Of a stretch of 64,000 nucleotides of DNA, positions 18,454 through 25,883 are shown piece by piece. Positions within the stretch are counted from its first letter, which is position 1. Every line of letters begins with the position of its first letter. The stretch lies in assembly GCF_000374825.1 (NCBI RefSeq), contig NZ_KB895376.1, positions 127,460 through 191,459 on the forward strand, written 5' to 3'. Position numbers and translations under genes: made by a program. This stretch comes from Paenibacillus sanguinis 2301083 = DSM 16941 (GTDB lineage Bacteria > Bacillota > Bacilli > Paenibacillales > Paenibacillaceae). Under the pieces are notes generated by a model, which ran no database searches, was not told where the DNA came from, and worked only from the letters and a program-made list of their open reading frames with translations.

Positions 18454-18780
18454 CGTATCACTCCCCTAGCTCCCTTAATTGTTCGCGTTACTTCAACAAG
18501 GCAGACAAAGCAACTCGCCCCTCTAAAAGTTAAGTGAGCAACGTGGAGCTTACCATCAGTAGGAGCTTCCACTCTCTACTCCGCTCCCTATCAACTCTCC
18601 AGTGCCGGTCACCATACCTCTAAAAAAACGGAAAAACGCCCTGTCCCTGCGGTCAAACCGAGCTACTACCCGTGTCTGCCGAGGCAAGCAGAGCGTTCCT
18701 CCGTCTGTACGGCGAGAACTTAATTAATCCTACCTATTTAGTATGCTATGGTGTTATTTTATATGCGCGGCCAACTTCTG
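18454..18780 (-). promoter_or_regulatory. Long structured leader of the sulfate operon, class not recognised
   Basis: The region upstream of the sulfate-binding protein contains a terminator-like structure on the minus strand. CGCTCTG (18689-18695) pairs with CAGGGCG (18637-18643, one G-U) and is followed by TTTTT and then TTTTTTT a few bases on. Small hairpins TGCC/GGCA and CGGTTTGACCG lie inside. A further hairpin pairs GTGGAAGCT with AGCTCCAC (about 18546-18572). The layout suggests attenuation, but it matches neither the SAM (S-box) nor the T-box consensus as far as I can judge. Confidence 0.45.
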
Positions 18781-19875
18781 TCAAACCTTTTTATGTAAAA
18801 AATTGAAAATTCCATTCTCGTCCCACAATGCAATACACGAAGGCTTGCTGATGGCAAGGCTTTGACCCGTGAGCTCCAACCGCCCCGTTAACTCATCCCG
18901 CCGCAGCACGGCGATATTGTCGCTGTACTGGTTAGCCACCAGTGCATAATTGGCCAGCATGGCAAAATTACGCGGCCAGTTGCCTCCTGCAGCGGTCCAG
19001 GACGGATCATAAAGATGCCCCGTATCGGGATGGATCCGGAAGCCCACGACACTGTCATGTCCGCGGTTGGAGCCATAGACAAATCGCCCATCGGGAGACA
19101 ACTGAATATCCGCCGGATAATTCTCCCCTGTGTAATCCTCCGGCAGTGAGTGGATATGCTGCACCACCTCTAAATGTCCCCGCTCGGAATCGAAGGTATA
19201 GGTCGTCAGCGAATTGTTCAATTCATTAATACCATAGGCGAAGCGTTGCGATGGATGAATAACGAAATGGCGGGGGCCTGCACCCGGAGGCAGATGAACC
19301 TCTCCATGACGCTCCAGCCTTCCGCCCTCCAACCGATAGATGATCACTTGATCCATACCCAGATCGGAGACAAAGGCAAATCGCCCATCCGGACTTGGAA
19401 CCGCACTATGAGCGTGAGCTGACTCTTGCCGCTCTGCGTTCACACTGCTGCCCTGATGACGAACCCTGGACGTCATCTCTCCCGGCGCCCCACCCGAGTC
19501 CAAAGCAAAGACATTGATATCACCGCTGGAATAATTGGCGGCCAACAGATGTCGCTCTGCCCCCCGCCGCAGCGCAAGATGACAAGGGTCCGCCCCCTCG
19601 GTGCTTGCTGTGGTCCCTAGCATAGTGAGACTGCCCTCCTGCGGATCCACGGCATAACCGGCCACCTGTCCATCGCTCCGTTCGCTAACGGCATAGAGTC
19701 GCCGTGCCTTGGCATCAGCAATCAAGAAGGAAGGATTAGCTATCCCCGCCTGCTCCCGTAATTTGCGTATCTTGCCAGAGCGAAGCTCAAGCTCGCACAA
19801 ATAAATGCCAGGCTCGCTCTTCTCCGCATAAGTACCGACATAAAAGCGTAAAACCTCTACTTTTTCCTTGTTCAT
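18781..19875 (-). CDS. Lactonase family protein (6-phosphogluconolactonase-like, beta-propeller)
   Basis: This 364-residue protein belongs to the seven-bladed beta-propeller lactonase family (YkgB/Pgl type) that hydrolyses 6-phosphogluconolactone in some bacteria. It shows repeated blade motifs: FYVGTYAEKSEPGIY, ADPCHLALRRG, HAHSAVPSPDGRFAFVSDLG, GAGPRHFVIHPSQRFAYGINEL and ADIQLSPDGRFVYGSNRGHDS. The ATG at 19875 follows AGGAGGAAT. No pentose phosphate genes are adjacent, so the physiological substrate is uncertain. Confidence 0.87.
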   Translation of the reverse strand: MNKEKVEVLRFYVGTYAEKSEPGIYLCELELRSGKIRKLREQAGIANPSFLIADAKARRLYAVSERSDGQVAGYAVDPQEGSLTMLGTTASTEGADPCHLALRRGAERHLLAANYSSGDINVFALDSGGAPGEMTSRVRHQGSSVNAERQESAHAHSAVPSPDGRFAFVSDLGMDQVIIYRLEGGRLERHGEVHLPPGAGPRHFVIHPSQRFAYGINELNNSLTTYTFDSERGHLEVVQHIHSLPEDYTGENYPADIQLSPDGRFVYGSNRGHDSVVGFRIHPDTGHLYDPSWTAAGGNWPRNFAMLANYALVANQYSDNIAVLRRDELTGRLELTGQSLAISKPSCIALWDENGIFNFLHKKV

Positions 19876-20014
19876 AAACGGTAAATTCCTCCTAAGATTG
19901 ATCTGCTATCCTTTCTGACGACGATTTGAAACAAAGTGGATGGACTGTGATATAATCGTGATCGAAAGATGACTATGACTTTATGAACTATCTCTTGTAG
20001 AAAGGGACTCGCCC

Positions 20015-20518
20015 ATGAATCTAATCATGAATCTGGTTAATTCCCCATATATGCAGGTTGCTTTTACCCTCGGTGCGCTTGCTATGGCGGTTACCGCCAT
20101 ATTCATTCGCTTGAAGGCCAGTCGTCGCCCCCTTACCGTCAAGAAGATCATCATCCCGCCGCTGGGCATGACGACCGGCTTTGGCATGTTTATTGTCCCG
20201 GAGACCCATATTCCGATACTTTGGGGACTCATCGCCTTTATCTGCGGCTGGTTCCTGTTCTCGTATCCGCTGATCCGCACGACCAAATTCGAGAACATCA
20301 GTGGCGAAATCTATGCTGAACGCTCCCGAAGCTTCGTGCTGATTCTGATTGGATTGCTCGCCGTACGGCTCTTGCTTCACGAAGTCGTATACCAGTACAT
20401 CTCCGTCATGCAGACGGGAGCGGTCTTCTTCTTGCTTGCCTACGGCATGATTACCCGCTGGCGGCTGTTCATGTTCAAACAATACCGTTCGATTACTAGC
20501 GATAGAACCACCGCCTGA
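20015..20518 (+). CDS. ccdC: CcdC-family membrane protein
   Basis: This 167-residue integral membrane protein of the CcdC family (DUF1453) has five hydrophobic segments. Typical are the N-terminal AVTAIFIRLKAS, KKIIIPPLGMTTGFGMF, and FENISGEIYAERSRSF. In Bacillus the homologue sits near cytochrome c biogenesis genes, although its role is poorly defined. Here it is alone. The ATG at 20015 follows GAAAGGGAC; a second ATG four codons on is possible. It is transcribed divergently from the lactonase. Confidence 0.87.
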   Translation: MNLIMNLVNSPYMQVAFTLGALAMAVTAIFIRLKASRRPLTVKKIIIPPLGMTTGFGMFIVPETHIPILWGLIAFICGWFLFSYPLIRTTKFENISGEIYAERSRSFVLILIGLLAVRLLLHEVVYQYISVMQTGAVFFLLAYGMITRWRLFMFKQYRSITSDRTTA

Positions 20519-20604
20519 CTCAGATACTACGGAGCTGATTACCTCCAAACATATTAGATTTTACATGTACATGCAATCCCCGCCCCCCCATAACTTCCGT
20601 GTAA

Positions 20605-20655
20605 AACAAAAAGAAGCTTGCCCACTGAAGTTCGATGGGCAAGCTTCTTTTTGTT
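20605..20655. terminator. Bidirectional terminator after ccdC
   Basis: A perfect 20-bp inverted repeat (20605-20624 and 20636-20655) with an 11-base loop contains AGAAGCTTGCCCA. A- and T-tracts on either side make it work in both directions, for ccdC and for the YdjO-like gene. Confidence 0.9.
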
Positions 20656-20670
20656 GTTGACCTTAAGTAT

Positions 20671-20892
20671 CTATGCCTTCTTGGTCGCGGATTTGTGTTC
20701 TGAACTGGGATTTGACAATTGAGGAAGCATACGCGTCCCTTTTACCATTTCGGAAGAGCAAAGCGGACAAACAGGGCTGTAATCGAAGGTGAAGTTGTCC
20801 CGCATCCAACCGTTGCAATCCTCACTCGTGCAAGTCCAAACCGGTGTGTTCTCCTCAGGAATTTCTTCTAACGTTTTTTTACGGTAGTTCAT
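20671..20892 (-). CDS. YdjO-like cold-inducible small zinc-ribbon protein
   Basis: This 73-residue protein has two cysteine pairs, WTCTSEDCNGWMRDNF and CPLCSSEM, that form a probable zinc ribbon. It corresponds to the YdjO-like family of cold-inducible proteins in Bacillales. Its location directly downstream of and co-directional with a cold shock protein gene supports a cold response role, although a terminator lies between the two genes. The ATG at 20892 follows GGAGGAGGGGAATT. Confidence 0.85.
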   Translation of the reverse strand: MNYRKKTLEEIPEENTPVWTCTSEDCNGWMRDNFTFDYSPVCPLCSSEMVKGTRMLPQLSNPSSEHKSATKKA

Positions 20893-21018
20893 AATTCCCC
20901 TCCTCCAAAAGTGAACATGTCAGCCACCCGGATGTATTGGTCATTTCTTATATATGCTATTCAGAGGCCGAAGCGAACTTCAAAATAATTAACCTCATGA
21001 ATTAAAAAGAATTAATAA

Positions 21019-21056
21019 AAACTGCCCTTAATGCAAAAACGCATTAAGAGCAGTTT
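21019..21056 (-). terminator. Terminator of the cold shock gene
   Basis: 16-base arms (21019-21034 and 21041-21056) pair with one mismatch around a 6-base loop. On the minus strand the stem ends in a T-tract. It starts ten bases past the csp stop. Confidence 0.85.
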
Positions 21057-21065
21057 CAGCCTGCA

Positions 21066-21266
21066 TTACAGTTTTACAACGTTTTCAGCTTGTGGGCCGC
21101 GGTTGCCTTGAACCACGTTGAATTGTACGCGTTGGCCTTCGTCCAGCGTTTTGAAGCCTTCGCCAGTGATCGCGCTGAAATGTACGAATACGTCATTTCC
21201 GCCTTCCACTTCGATGAAGCCAAAACCTTTTTCTGCGTTAAACCATTTAACTGTTCCTGTTTCCAT
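21066..21266 (-). CDS. Cold shock protein, CspA/CspB family
   Basis: This 66-residue single-stranded nucleic-acid-binding protein is a complete cold-shock OB fold. The RNP1 motif KGFGFIEV (residues 14-21) and RNP2 motif VFVHF (27-31) are intact. It acts as an RNA chaperone. The ATG follows AGCAGGAGGTATACCTTC. The gene has its own promoter (21415-21443) and a leader of about 140 bases with a long-range hairpin. Confidence 0.97.
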   Translation of the reverse strand: METGTVKWFNAEKGFGFIEVEGGNDVFVHFSAITGEGFKTLDEGQRVQFNVVQGNRGPQAENVVKL

Positions 21267-21326
21267 GAAGGTATACCTCCTGCTTAAAGATTAACATGAT
21301 CCATTTTTTCTACTTGCATAAAAAAA

Positions 21327-21385
21327 ATTCACATATTGAAAAAAGTTCCATTTTTCAAAAGTGACACCCTTTTCAATGTGTGAAT
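21327..21385 (-). promoter_or_regulatory. Long hairpin in the cold shock mRNA leader
   Basis: Within the csp leader, ATTCACACATTGAAAA (21370-21385 on the minus strand) can pair over 16 positions with TTTTCAATATGTGAAT (21327-21342), with one G-U pair and a 27-base loop. Cold shock mRNAs commonly carry long leaders that refold with temperature. The hairpin is directly visible; the thermosensor role is inference. Confidence 0.6.
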
Positions 21386-21414
21386 ATCTTCTTTCAAAAA
21401 TAAGAGTTATTTGT

Positions 21415-21443
21415 ATTATAGCCCTTTGCCAAATAAAAAGCAA
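21415..21443 (-). promoter_or_regulatory. Promoter of the cold shock gene
   Basis: On the minus strand the -10 TATAAT (21415-21420) is separated by 17 bases from a weak -35 TTGCTT (21438-21443). This places the transcript start about 140 bases upstream of the cold shock start codon. Confidence 0.6.
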
Positions 21444-21479
21444 ATCTCCTGTTGATTTCAAATGAAAAAAAAGCAAGGG

Positions 21480-21509
21480 TGGACAAATGGGAAGCAATCT
21501 CATTATAAT
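21480..21509 (+). promoter_or_regulatory. Promoter of the thiamine-precursor import operon
   Basis: The -35 TGGACA (21480-21485) and -10 TATAAT (21504-21509) are 18 bases apart. They lie about 25 bases upstream of the TPP riboswitch, in the expected place for its transcript start. Confidence 0.7.
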
Positions 21510-21534
21510 GACAAGGTAAACTGCAGTTGAATAG

Positions 21535-21626
21535 TTAGGGGGTGCCGGAGCAAGGCCGGCTGAGATTGTATTCCTTATAATACTGACCCTTTGACCTGAT
21601 CTGGATAATGCCAGCGTAGGGAGCCA
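21535..21626 (+). ncRNA. TPP riboswitch (THI element)
   Basis: The conserved TPP aptamer pieces appear in order: GGGGTGCC, GGCTGAGA, ACCCTTTGACCTGATCTGG, and ATAATGCCAGCGTAGGGA. The aptamer binds thiamine pyrophosphate and lowers expression of the downstream genes. A Rho-independent terminator at 21673-21698 suggests control by premature termination. Confidence 0.97.
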
Positions 21627-21672
21627 TGACATGATTAATGGAAGAAGCTTGCTTCATTTCCGTCTACCTGTC

Positions 21673-21698
21673 GCGTCCCAGTCTGGGGCGCTTTTTTT
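21673..21698 (+). terminator. Riboswitch-controlled terminator
   Basis: GCGTCCCA (21673-21680) pairs with TGGGGCGC (21684-21691) around a GTC loop. Seven T residues follow. It lies between the TPP aptamer and the first gene, as the expression platform. Confidence 0.85.
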
Positions 21699-21803
21699 GC
21701 GTCCAGGCCGTTGTCTTCGGGCAGCAGGCCGTTTATGGACAGTCATCCAGGGTTATACAAGAACAACACTGCGGAAATAAATGACAAGAAGGAGACTACT
21801 GCC

Positions 21804-22877
21804 ATGAGAAAAAAAAGACGGTTCGGCACATTCATCGCGCTGGCCCTCTGCGGCATGCTGCTGACACTTGCACTGAGCGGCTGCGGCGCCAATGCCAACC
21901 CAGGAGCGGTGAACAATAATTCCGGAGGTAACGGCAACAATGCGTCGGCCGCTGAACCGGACCCATCATCTAGTCAGGAGTTGCGGGATATTAGACTGGT
22001 GCTGGACTGGAGTCCCAACACGAACCATACCGGGCTTTATGCCGCTAAAGATCAAGGATATTTTGATGAGGAAGGCCTGAACGTGGAGATCGTGCTGCCG
22101 GGTGCCGGGGGCGCCGACGCCATGGTAGCCTCGGGTGAGGTTCCGTTTGGTGTCAGCATTCAGGAGAATGTTACGCAAGGACGTGTTCAGAACGTGCCGC
22201 TCGTCTCGCTTGCGGCGGTTATTCAGCATAATACCTCCGGCTTTGCCGCGCCAGTAGCCAAAAATATTAAATCTCCAAAGGATTTTGAAGGTAAGGCCTA
22301 TGGCGGCTGGGGTTCCCCTGTTGAGGAAGCTGTCATTAAATCGATCATGGATTTGCAAGGCGCTGATTCCAGCAAAGTGAAGTACCTGAATATCGGAGAT
22401 GCCGATTATTTTACAGCCGTGAAGCGGGATATCGATTTTGCCTGGATCTTCTACGCCTGGACGGGTATCGAAGCCGAGCTTCGGGGCGAGCCATTGGATA
22501 TGCTGTACGTGAAGGACTTCTCTGACCAGCTTGACTATTACACCCCGGTCATCGTTACCAATGAGCAGACGATTAAGGAGGATCCGGAACTGGTCAAGGC
22601 ATTCATGCGAGCCGTCACAAAGGGGTATGAGTACGCGATCGATCAGCCGGAAGCAGCCGCCGAAATTCTGCTCAAGGCCGTCCCGGAATTGGATAAGGAC
22701 CTGGTGGTAGCCAGTCAAAAATGGCTGAGCCCGAAATATCAGGAGGATGCCCCTCGCTGGGGAGAACAAAAACGTGAAGTCTGGGAGAAGTATGCGGACT
22801 GGATGCATGAACGAGGCTTATTAGAGAAGCCGCTTGATGTTGATGCCGCCTTTACCAACGAATTCCTGCCTGAATAA
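21804..22877 (+). CDS. thiY: ThiY-like pyrimidine-precursor-binding lipoprotein
   Basis: This 357-residue binding protein is of the NMT1/THI5-like family, which binds thiamine pyrimidine precursors such as formylaminopyrimidine for import. The N-terminus has a lipoprotein signal with the cysteine in LALSGCG (about residue 25) and a Gly/Asn-rich linker. Family motifs are LVLDWSPNTNHTGLYAAKDQGYF (split here: LVLDWSPNTNH, then GLYAAKDQGYF) and EPLDMLYVKDFSDQL. The ATG at 21804 follows AAGAAGGAG; the frame is open further upstream in the leader without a ribosome binding site. It is first in a four-gene operon behind the TPP riboswitch. Confidence 0.93.
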   Translation: MRKKRRFGTFIALALCGMLLTLALSGCGANANPGAVNNNSGGNGNNASAAEPDPSSSQELRDIRLVLDWSPNTNHTGLYAAKDQGYFDEEGLNVEIVLPGAGGADAMVASGEVPFGVSIQENVTQGRVQNVPLVSLAAVIQHNTSGFAAPVAKNIKSPKDFEGKAYGGWGSPVEEAVIKSIMDLQGADSSKVKYLNIGDADYFTAVKRDIDFAWIFYAWTGIEAELRGEPLDMLYVKDFSDQLDYYTPVIVTNEQTIKEDPELVKAFMRAVTKGYEYAIDQPEAAAEILLKAVPELDKDLVVASQKWLSPKYQEDAPRWGEQKREVWEKYADWMHERGLLEKPLDVDAAFTNEFLPE

Positions 22878-22915
22878 TACAATAAGCTTTTATCTTGAAA
22901 GGATGGTTATCCACT

Positions 22916-23209
22916 ATGTCAAACGCACTACTTAGTATTCAAGTCATTCCGAAGACGCCTAACGGTGAAAATGTTATTCCTTATGTAGACCGGGCTATCG
23001 AGGTCATTCAGGCTTCAGGTGTTAAATATCAGGTTAACCCCCTGGAGACAACCATGGAGGGCGAGCTTGACGAGCTGCTGGAGATCGTCAAGAAAATGAA
23101 CCAGGCGTTGATTGAATTCGGCAGTAACGGCGTGATCTCGCAAATCAAAATATCTTATAATCCCCAAGGTGTCAGTATGGACAAGCTGATTGAGAAATAT
23201 CGGCCATGA
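22916..23209 (+). CDS. Small thiamine-binding protein (MTH1187/YkoF-like family)
   Basis: This 97-residue protein of the Thiamine_BP (DUF77) family has the core LLSIQVIPKTPNGENVIPYVD with VKYQVNPLETTMEGELDEL. Members bind thiamine or related pyrimidines. It sits between ThiY and ThiX in the TPP-regulated operon, which supports a role in handling the imported compound. It overlaps the permease start by four bases (ATGA). The ATG at 22916 follows AAAGGATGG. Confidence 0.88.
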   Translation: MSNALLSIQVIPKTPNGENVIPYVDRAIEVIQASGVKYQVNPLETTMEGELDELLEIVKKMNQALIEFGSNGVISQIKISYNPQGVSMDKLIEKYRP

Positions 23210-23976
23210 ATCTTCGCAGCCTGTGGAACAGCATGTGGCCGCCCCTTGTGGCGGTCATCTTGTTTTTACTAATCTGGCAAGGCGCTACAACCTGGTTCCA
23301 GATCGAGAAGTGGATTCTTCCCAGTCCCGTGGATATCGGCCGGGAAGCGGCTGCAGGAGCTGCGGGTCTATGGGGGCATACGCTGGCTACCCTGCGTCTG
23401 ATGCTGGTTGGTTTTGCTATCGGGACACTGGTTGGTCTGGCGGTGGCTTTTACCCTTCACTATGTACCGTTCTTAAAAAAATCGCTGTACCCACTCATCA
23501 TTTTGAGTCAAAACGTGCCTACCATTGCCCTTGCCCCGCTATTGATGATCTGGTTCGGCTTCGGTATCCTGCCCAAAATCATCGTGATTACGCTCGTTTG
23601 CTTCTTTCCGGTGGCCGTCGCCGCAATGGATGGACTGATGCGCACGGACCGGGCTATGCTGGACTATATGCGAATGATTGGCGCAACCAAAGGCGACATC
23701 TTTCGCAAGCTGGAAATTCCTTATGCGATTCCTTCTATACTATCAGGTGTTAAAATTGCCGCCACCTACAGCGTGATGGGGGCAGTCATCGCCGAGTGGA
23801 TTGGCGCAGATCAAGGTATTGGCTATTATATGATGTTGCAGAAATCTTCTTTCCGTACGGACAAGATATTCGTGGCGATTGCTATCATCGTAGCCATCAG
23901 CCTGATGATGTTCGCCTGCGTAGCCCTGCTCGAGAGATGGCTGGTCCGTTATAAGCCGGCGAACGACCAGAGATAG
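23206..23976 (+). CDS. thiX: ThiX-like ABC permease
   Basis: This 256-residue membrane permease of the SsuC/TauC/ThiX group has six hydrophobic segments. The EAA loop is YMRMIGATKGDIFRKLEIPYA. The segment SQNVPTIALAPLLMIWFGFG is typical of this group. It forms the membrane channel for the pyrimidine precursor bound by ThiY. Confidence 0.93.
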   Translation: MNLRSLWNSMWPPLVAVILFLLIWQGATTWFQIEKWILPSPVDIGREAAAGAAGLWGHTLATLRLMLVGFAIGTLVGLAVAFTLHYVPFLKKSLYPLIILSQNVPTIALAPLLMIWFGFGILPKIIVITLVCFFPVAVAAMDGLMRTDRAMLDYMRMIGATKGDIFRKLEIPYAIPSILSGVKIAATYSVMGAVIAEWIGADQGIGYYMMLQKSSFRTDKIFVAIAIIVAISLMMFACVALLERWLVRYKPANDQR

Positions 23977-24018
23977 AACAGGATTGCAACCAAGGAATTG
24001 TTGAGAGGAGGTTCAATC

Positions 24019-24837
24019 ATGAGCGGTCATTCCCCTGCTCCCGCACCGGAGGCTTCGGCCCTGGAAGTCAAGCATATCAGCAAAACCTTCCGCGACCGGC
24101 GGAAGCCTGTTCCTGTCTTGAATGATATTTCACTTAGCGTACCGGCTGGCGAGTTTGTGTCCATTATCGGACCTTCGGGCTGCGGAAAAAGCACGCTCTT
24201 TCACATCATCGGCGGTTTGACAGCGCCCGATCAAGGTGAAGTGCTGCTGCGCGGCCTGCCGGTCACCGGGCAACGCGGTCATATTAGCTATGTACCGCAG
24301 CAGCCCGCCCTATTTCCATGGCGAACCGTAGAGGACAATATCGTATTGGCAAGAGACATCGCCGCTCGCGGGCGCAAACGCCTGCCACACAGCGATGTAC
24401 AGCAGTGGTTGGAGAAGGCTGGCCTTGGCGGCTTTGAGAAGGCATATCCTCATACGCTATCCGGAGGGATGCAACAGCGTGCCTCCTTCCTGCGCGGATT
24501 GATGGCTCCCCAGGAAGTCATGTGTCTGGACGAGCCGTTTAGTGCCCTGGATGCGTTAACCCGCAGTGAAATGCAGCGGTGGCTGCTGGAAATGTGGGAG
24601 GAGAGCAAGCGCGCAGTGCTGATGATTACGCATAGTATCGACGAAGCGCTGCTGCTTTCGGATAAGATTTACCTGTTCTCGAATCGGCCAGCCCGCTTGC
24701 TGCACACGATTAAAGTCCCTTTTCCTCGCCCGCGACGGGAGGAAATCATGGAGGACCCCGAGTTCATCAGGCTCAAGCGGGAAATCTCTGATCGAATGGC
24801 CAAACAGCAACGTCAGAGCATGATTGTAGGCCAATAG
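24019..24837 (+). CDS. thiZ: ThiZ-like ABC ATPase
   Basis: This 272-residue ATPase powers the ThiXY importer. Walker A is GPSGCGKST, the Q-loop lies in YVPQQPALFPWRTV, the signature reads LSGGMQQRASFLRG, Walker B is MCLDEPFSALD, and the H-loop is MITHSIDEA. The ATG at 24019 follows AGAGGAGG at seven bases. It is the last gene of the operon, followed by a terminator at 24915-24953. Confidence 0.94.
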   Translation: MSGHSPAPAPEASALEVKHISKTFRDRRKPVPVLNDISLSVPAGEFVSIIGPSGCGKSTLFHIIGGLTAPDQGEVLLRGLPVTGQRGHISYVPQQPALFPWRTVEDNIVLARDIAARGRKRLPHSDVQQWLEKAGLGGFEKAYPHTLSGGMQQRASFLRGLMAPQEVMCLDEPFSALDALTRSEMQRWLLEMWEESKRAVLMITHSIDEALLLSDKIYLFSNRPARLLHTIKVPFPRPRREEIMEDPEFIRLKREISDRMAKQQRQSMIVGQ

Positions 24838-24914
24838 CTGGTTAGCGTCATTAAGTACTTGATAAAGAAGAATGCTAGATGCCGCTACAAATTTATAAAT
24901 TCGTTCATCTTTAC

Positions 24915-24953
24915 AAAAGGACGTAAACACGGGTCAGGTGTTTGCGTCCTTTT
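24915..24953. terminator. Terminator of the thiYXZ operon
   Basis: AAAAGGACGTAAACAC (24915-24930) pairs with GTGTTTGCGTCCTTTT (24938-24953), with one G-U pair and a 7-base loop. A T-tract follows on the plus strand. Confidence 0.9.
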
Positions 24954-24957
24954 TCTT

Positions 24958-25025
24958 GAAGAGGTAGTCCAAAAAAATCGTCTCTTGGTCACGAAATGGT
25001 TCAGAAGGCGGACTCGGTATCTCCT
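24958..25025 (+). repeat. Truncated copy of the GAGGTTGTTCAAAAAATCG repeat family
   Basis: The sequence GAGGTAGTCCAAAAAAATCG followed by TCTCTTGGTCACGAA resembles the terminal 60-70 bases of the long palindromic repeats at 40.1-40.7, 43.8-44.1 and 53.2-53.4 kb. Only one end is present. The rest of 24838-25065 holds a terminator and no gene. Confidence 0.55.
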
Positions 25026-25065
25026 CTTCCTGATGCTGAACATAAATTTGAGCTCATAATTACAT

Positions 25066-25686
25066 TTACTTTGTCGAATAAATATTCAACATATCATCAG
25101 GCAATTTCATAAGCGCATCTACTACTTTGGGATCAAATTGCTTCCCTTGACAACGCAGCAGCTCTTCTTTGGCCTCCATTATCGTCAACCGCCGCTCCCG
25201 ATAATTCCTGTCCGAGGTCATAGAGTCAAACGCATCTACTACTGCGCAAATCCGCGCCGCAAAGGGAATCTCCTCTGCCTTCAAGCCATCGGGATATCCT
25301 GCCCCATCCCAACGCTCGTGATGGGATCGGATGATAGCTACGATTTCCTCACCAAAGGCCGGATTCTCCTGAACCAGCTCTGCCCCTACCACCGGGTGCA
25401 GCTTGACAATCTTCCATTGCCGTTCGGTTAACGGCTCACACTGCTCGATAATGTCTCGCGGCACCATGGTCTTGCCGATATCGTGCATGAAGCAACCCCG
25501 GATCAGAAGCTCCTTCTCCGTTCCGGCGATCCCCAAGGGCTCAGCTATTTTCTCAGCGAGAATCGCTACCCGGATACTGTGATGATAGGTCTCCGGATGC
25601 TTCCGTACGAGCATGTCGAACCATTTTACCGCATCGTGGCCCTTGCCCATATATAGTCCATCAATGAACTCATTCAACCCAATCAA
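25066..25686 (-). CDS. HD-GYP domain phosphohydrolase, probable c-di-GMP phosphodiesterase
   Basis: This 206-residue stand-alone HD-GYP protein probably degrades cyclic di-GMP. Catalytic motifs seen are HHSIRVA, HDIGK (HD pair), HHERWDGAGYPDGL with the GYP triad, and ARICAVVDAFDSMTSDRNYR. No receiver or membrane segment is attached. The start appears to be a TTG at 25686 preceded by AGGGGG nine bases earlier. It is monocistronic and read divergently from the recombinase. Confidence 0.92.
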   Translation of the reverse strand: MIGLNEFIDGLYMGKGHDAVKWFDMLVRKHPETYHHSIRVAILAEKIAEPLGIAGTEKELLIRGCFMHDIGKTMVPRDIIEQCEPLTERQWKIVKLHPVVGAELVQENPAFGEEIVAIIRSHHERWDGAGYPDGLKAEEIPFAARICAVVDAFDSMTSDRNYRERRLTIMEAKEELLRCQGKQFDPKVVDALMKLPDDMLNIYSTK

Positions 25687-25773
25687 CCAACTCTGCCCCC
25701 TAAAAAAGCTTCTGACTTCACTTGCCTATCCATTTTGACGATGAAATAAAAATTTCACTATTTTCCAATTAAT

Positions 25774-25810
25774 TTTTCTCTGACATTTACCCGATATTTT
25801 TCAGAGAAAA
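25774..25810. repeat. Inverted repeat upstream of the HD-GYP and recombinase genes
   Basis: TTTTCTCTGA (25774-25783) and TCAGAGAAAA (25801-25810) form a perfect 10-bp inverted repeat with a 17-base AT-rich loop. It lies between the two divergent genes, 20 bases from the left recombination-like site. It could be an operator or an accessory recombinase-binding site. Confidence 0.55.
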
Positions 25811-25829
25811 TACCAGAAAAAGCGAACGA

Positions 25830-25855
25830 TGTCGTACAATATCAATTATGCGACA
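25830..25855 (+). repeat. Left copy of the palindromic site flanking the recombinase gene
   Basis: This 26-bp site has left arm TGTCGTACAAT, spacer ATCA and right arm ATTATGCGACA. Its left arm differs in two bases from a perfect palindrome. Together with four more bases it matches the inverse complement of the right site (26976-27005) at 28 of 30 positions. The spacer orientation (ATCA here, TGAT at the right) shows that the two sites are inverted. Confidence 0.85.
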
Positions 25856-25883
25856 AAATCTAGTCAACAGGAGGACTCTATAC

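Noticed and set aside
18454-18780. SAM (S-box) riboswitch or T-box for the sulfate operon
   Set aside because: Neither the S-box core (GAGGGACTGGCCC and the CGGCAACC stretch) nor the T-box (AGGGTGGNACCGCG) can be found on the minus strand.
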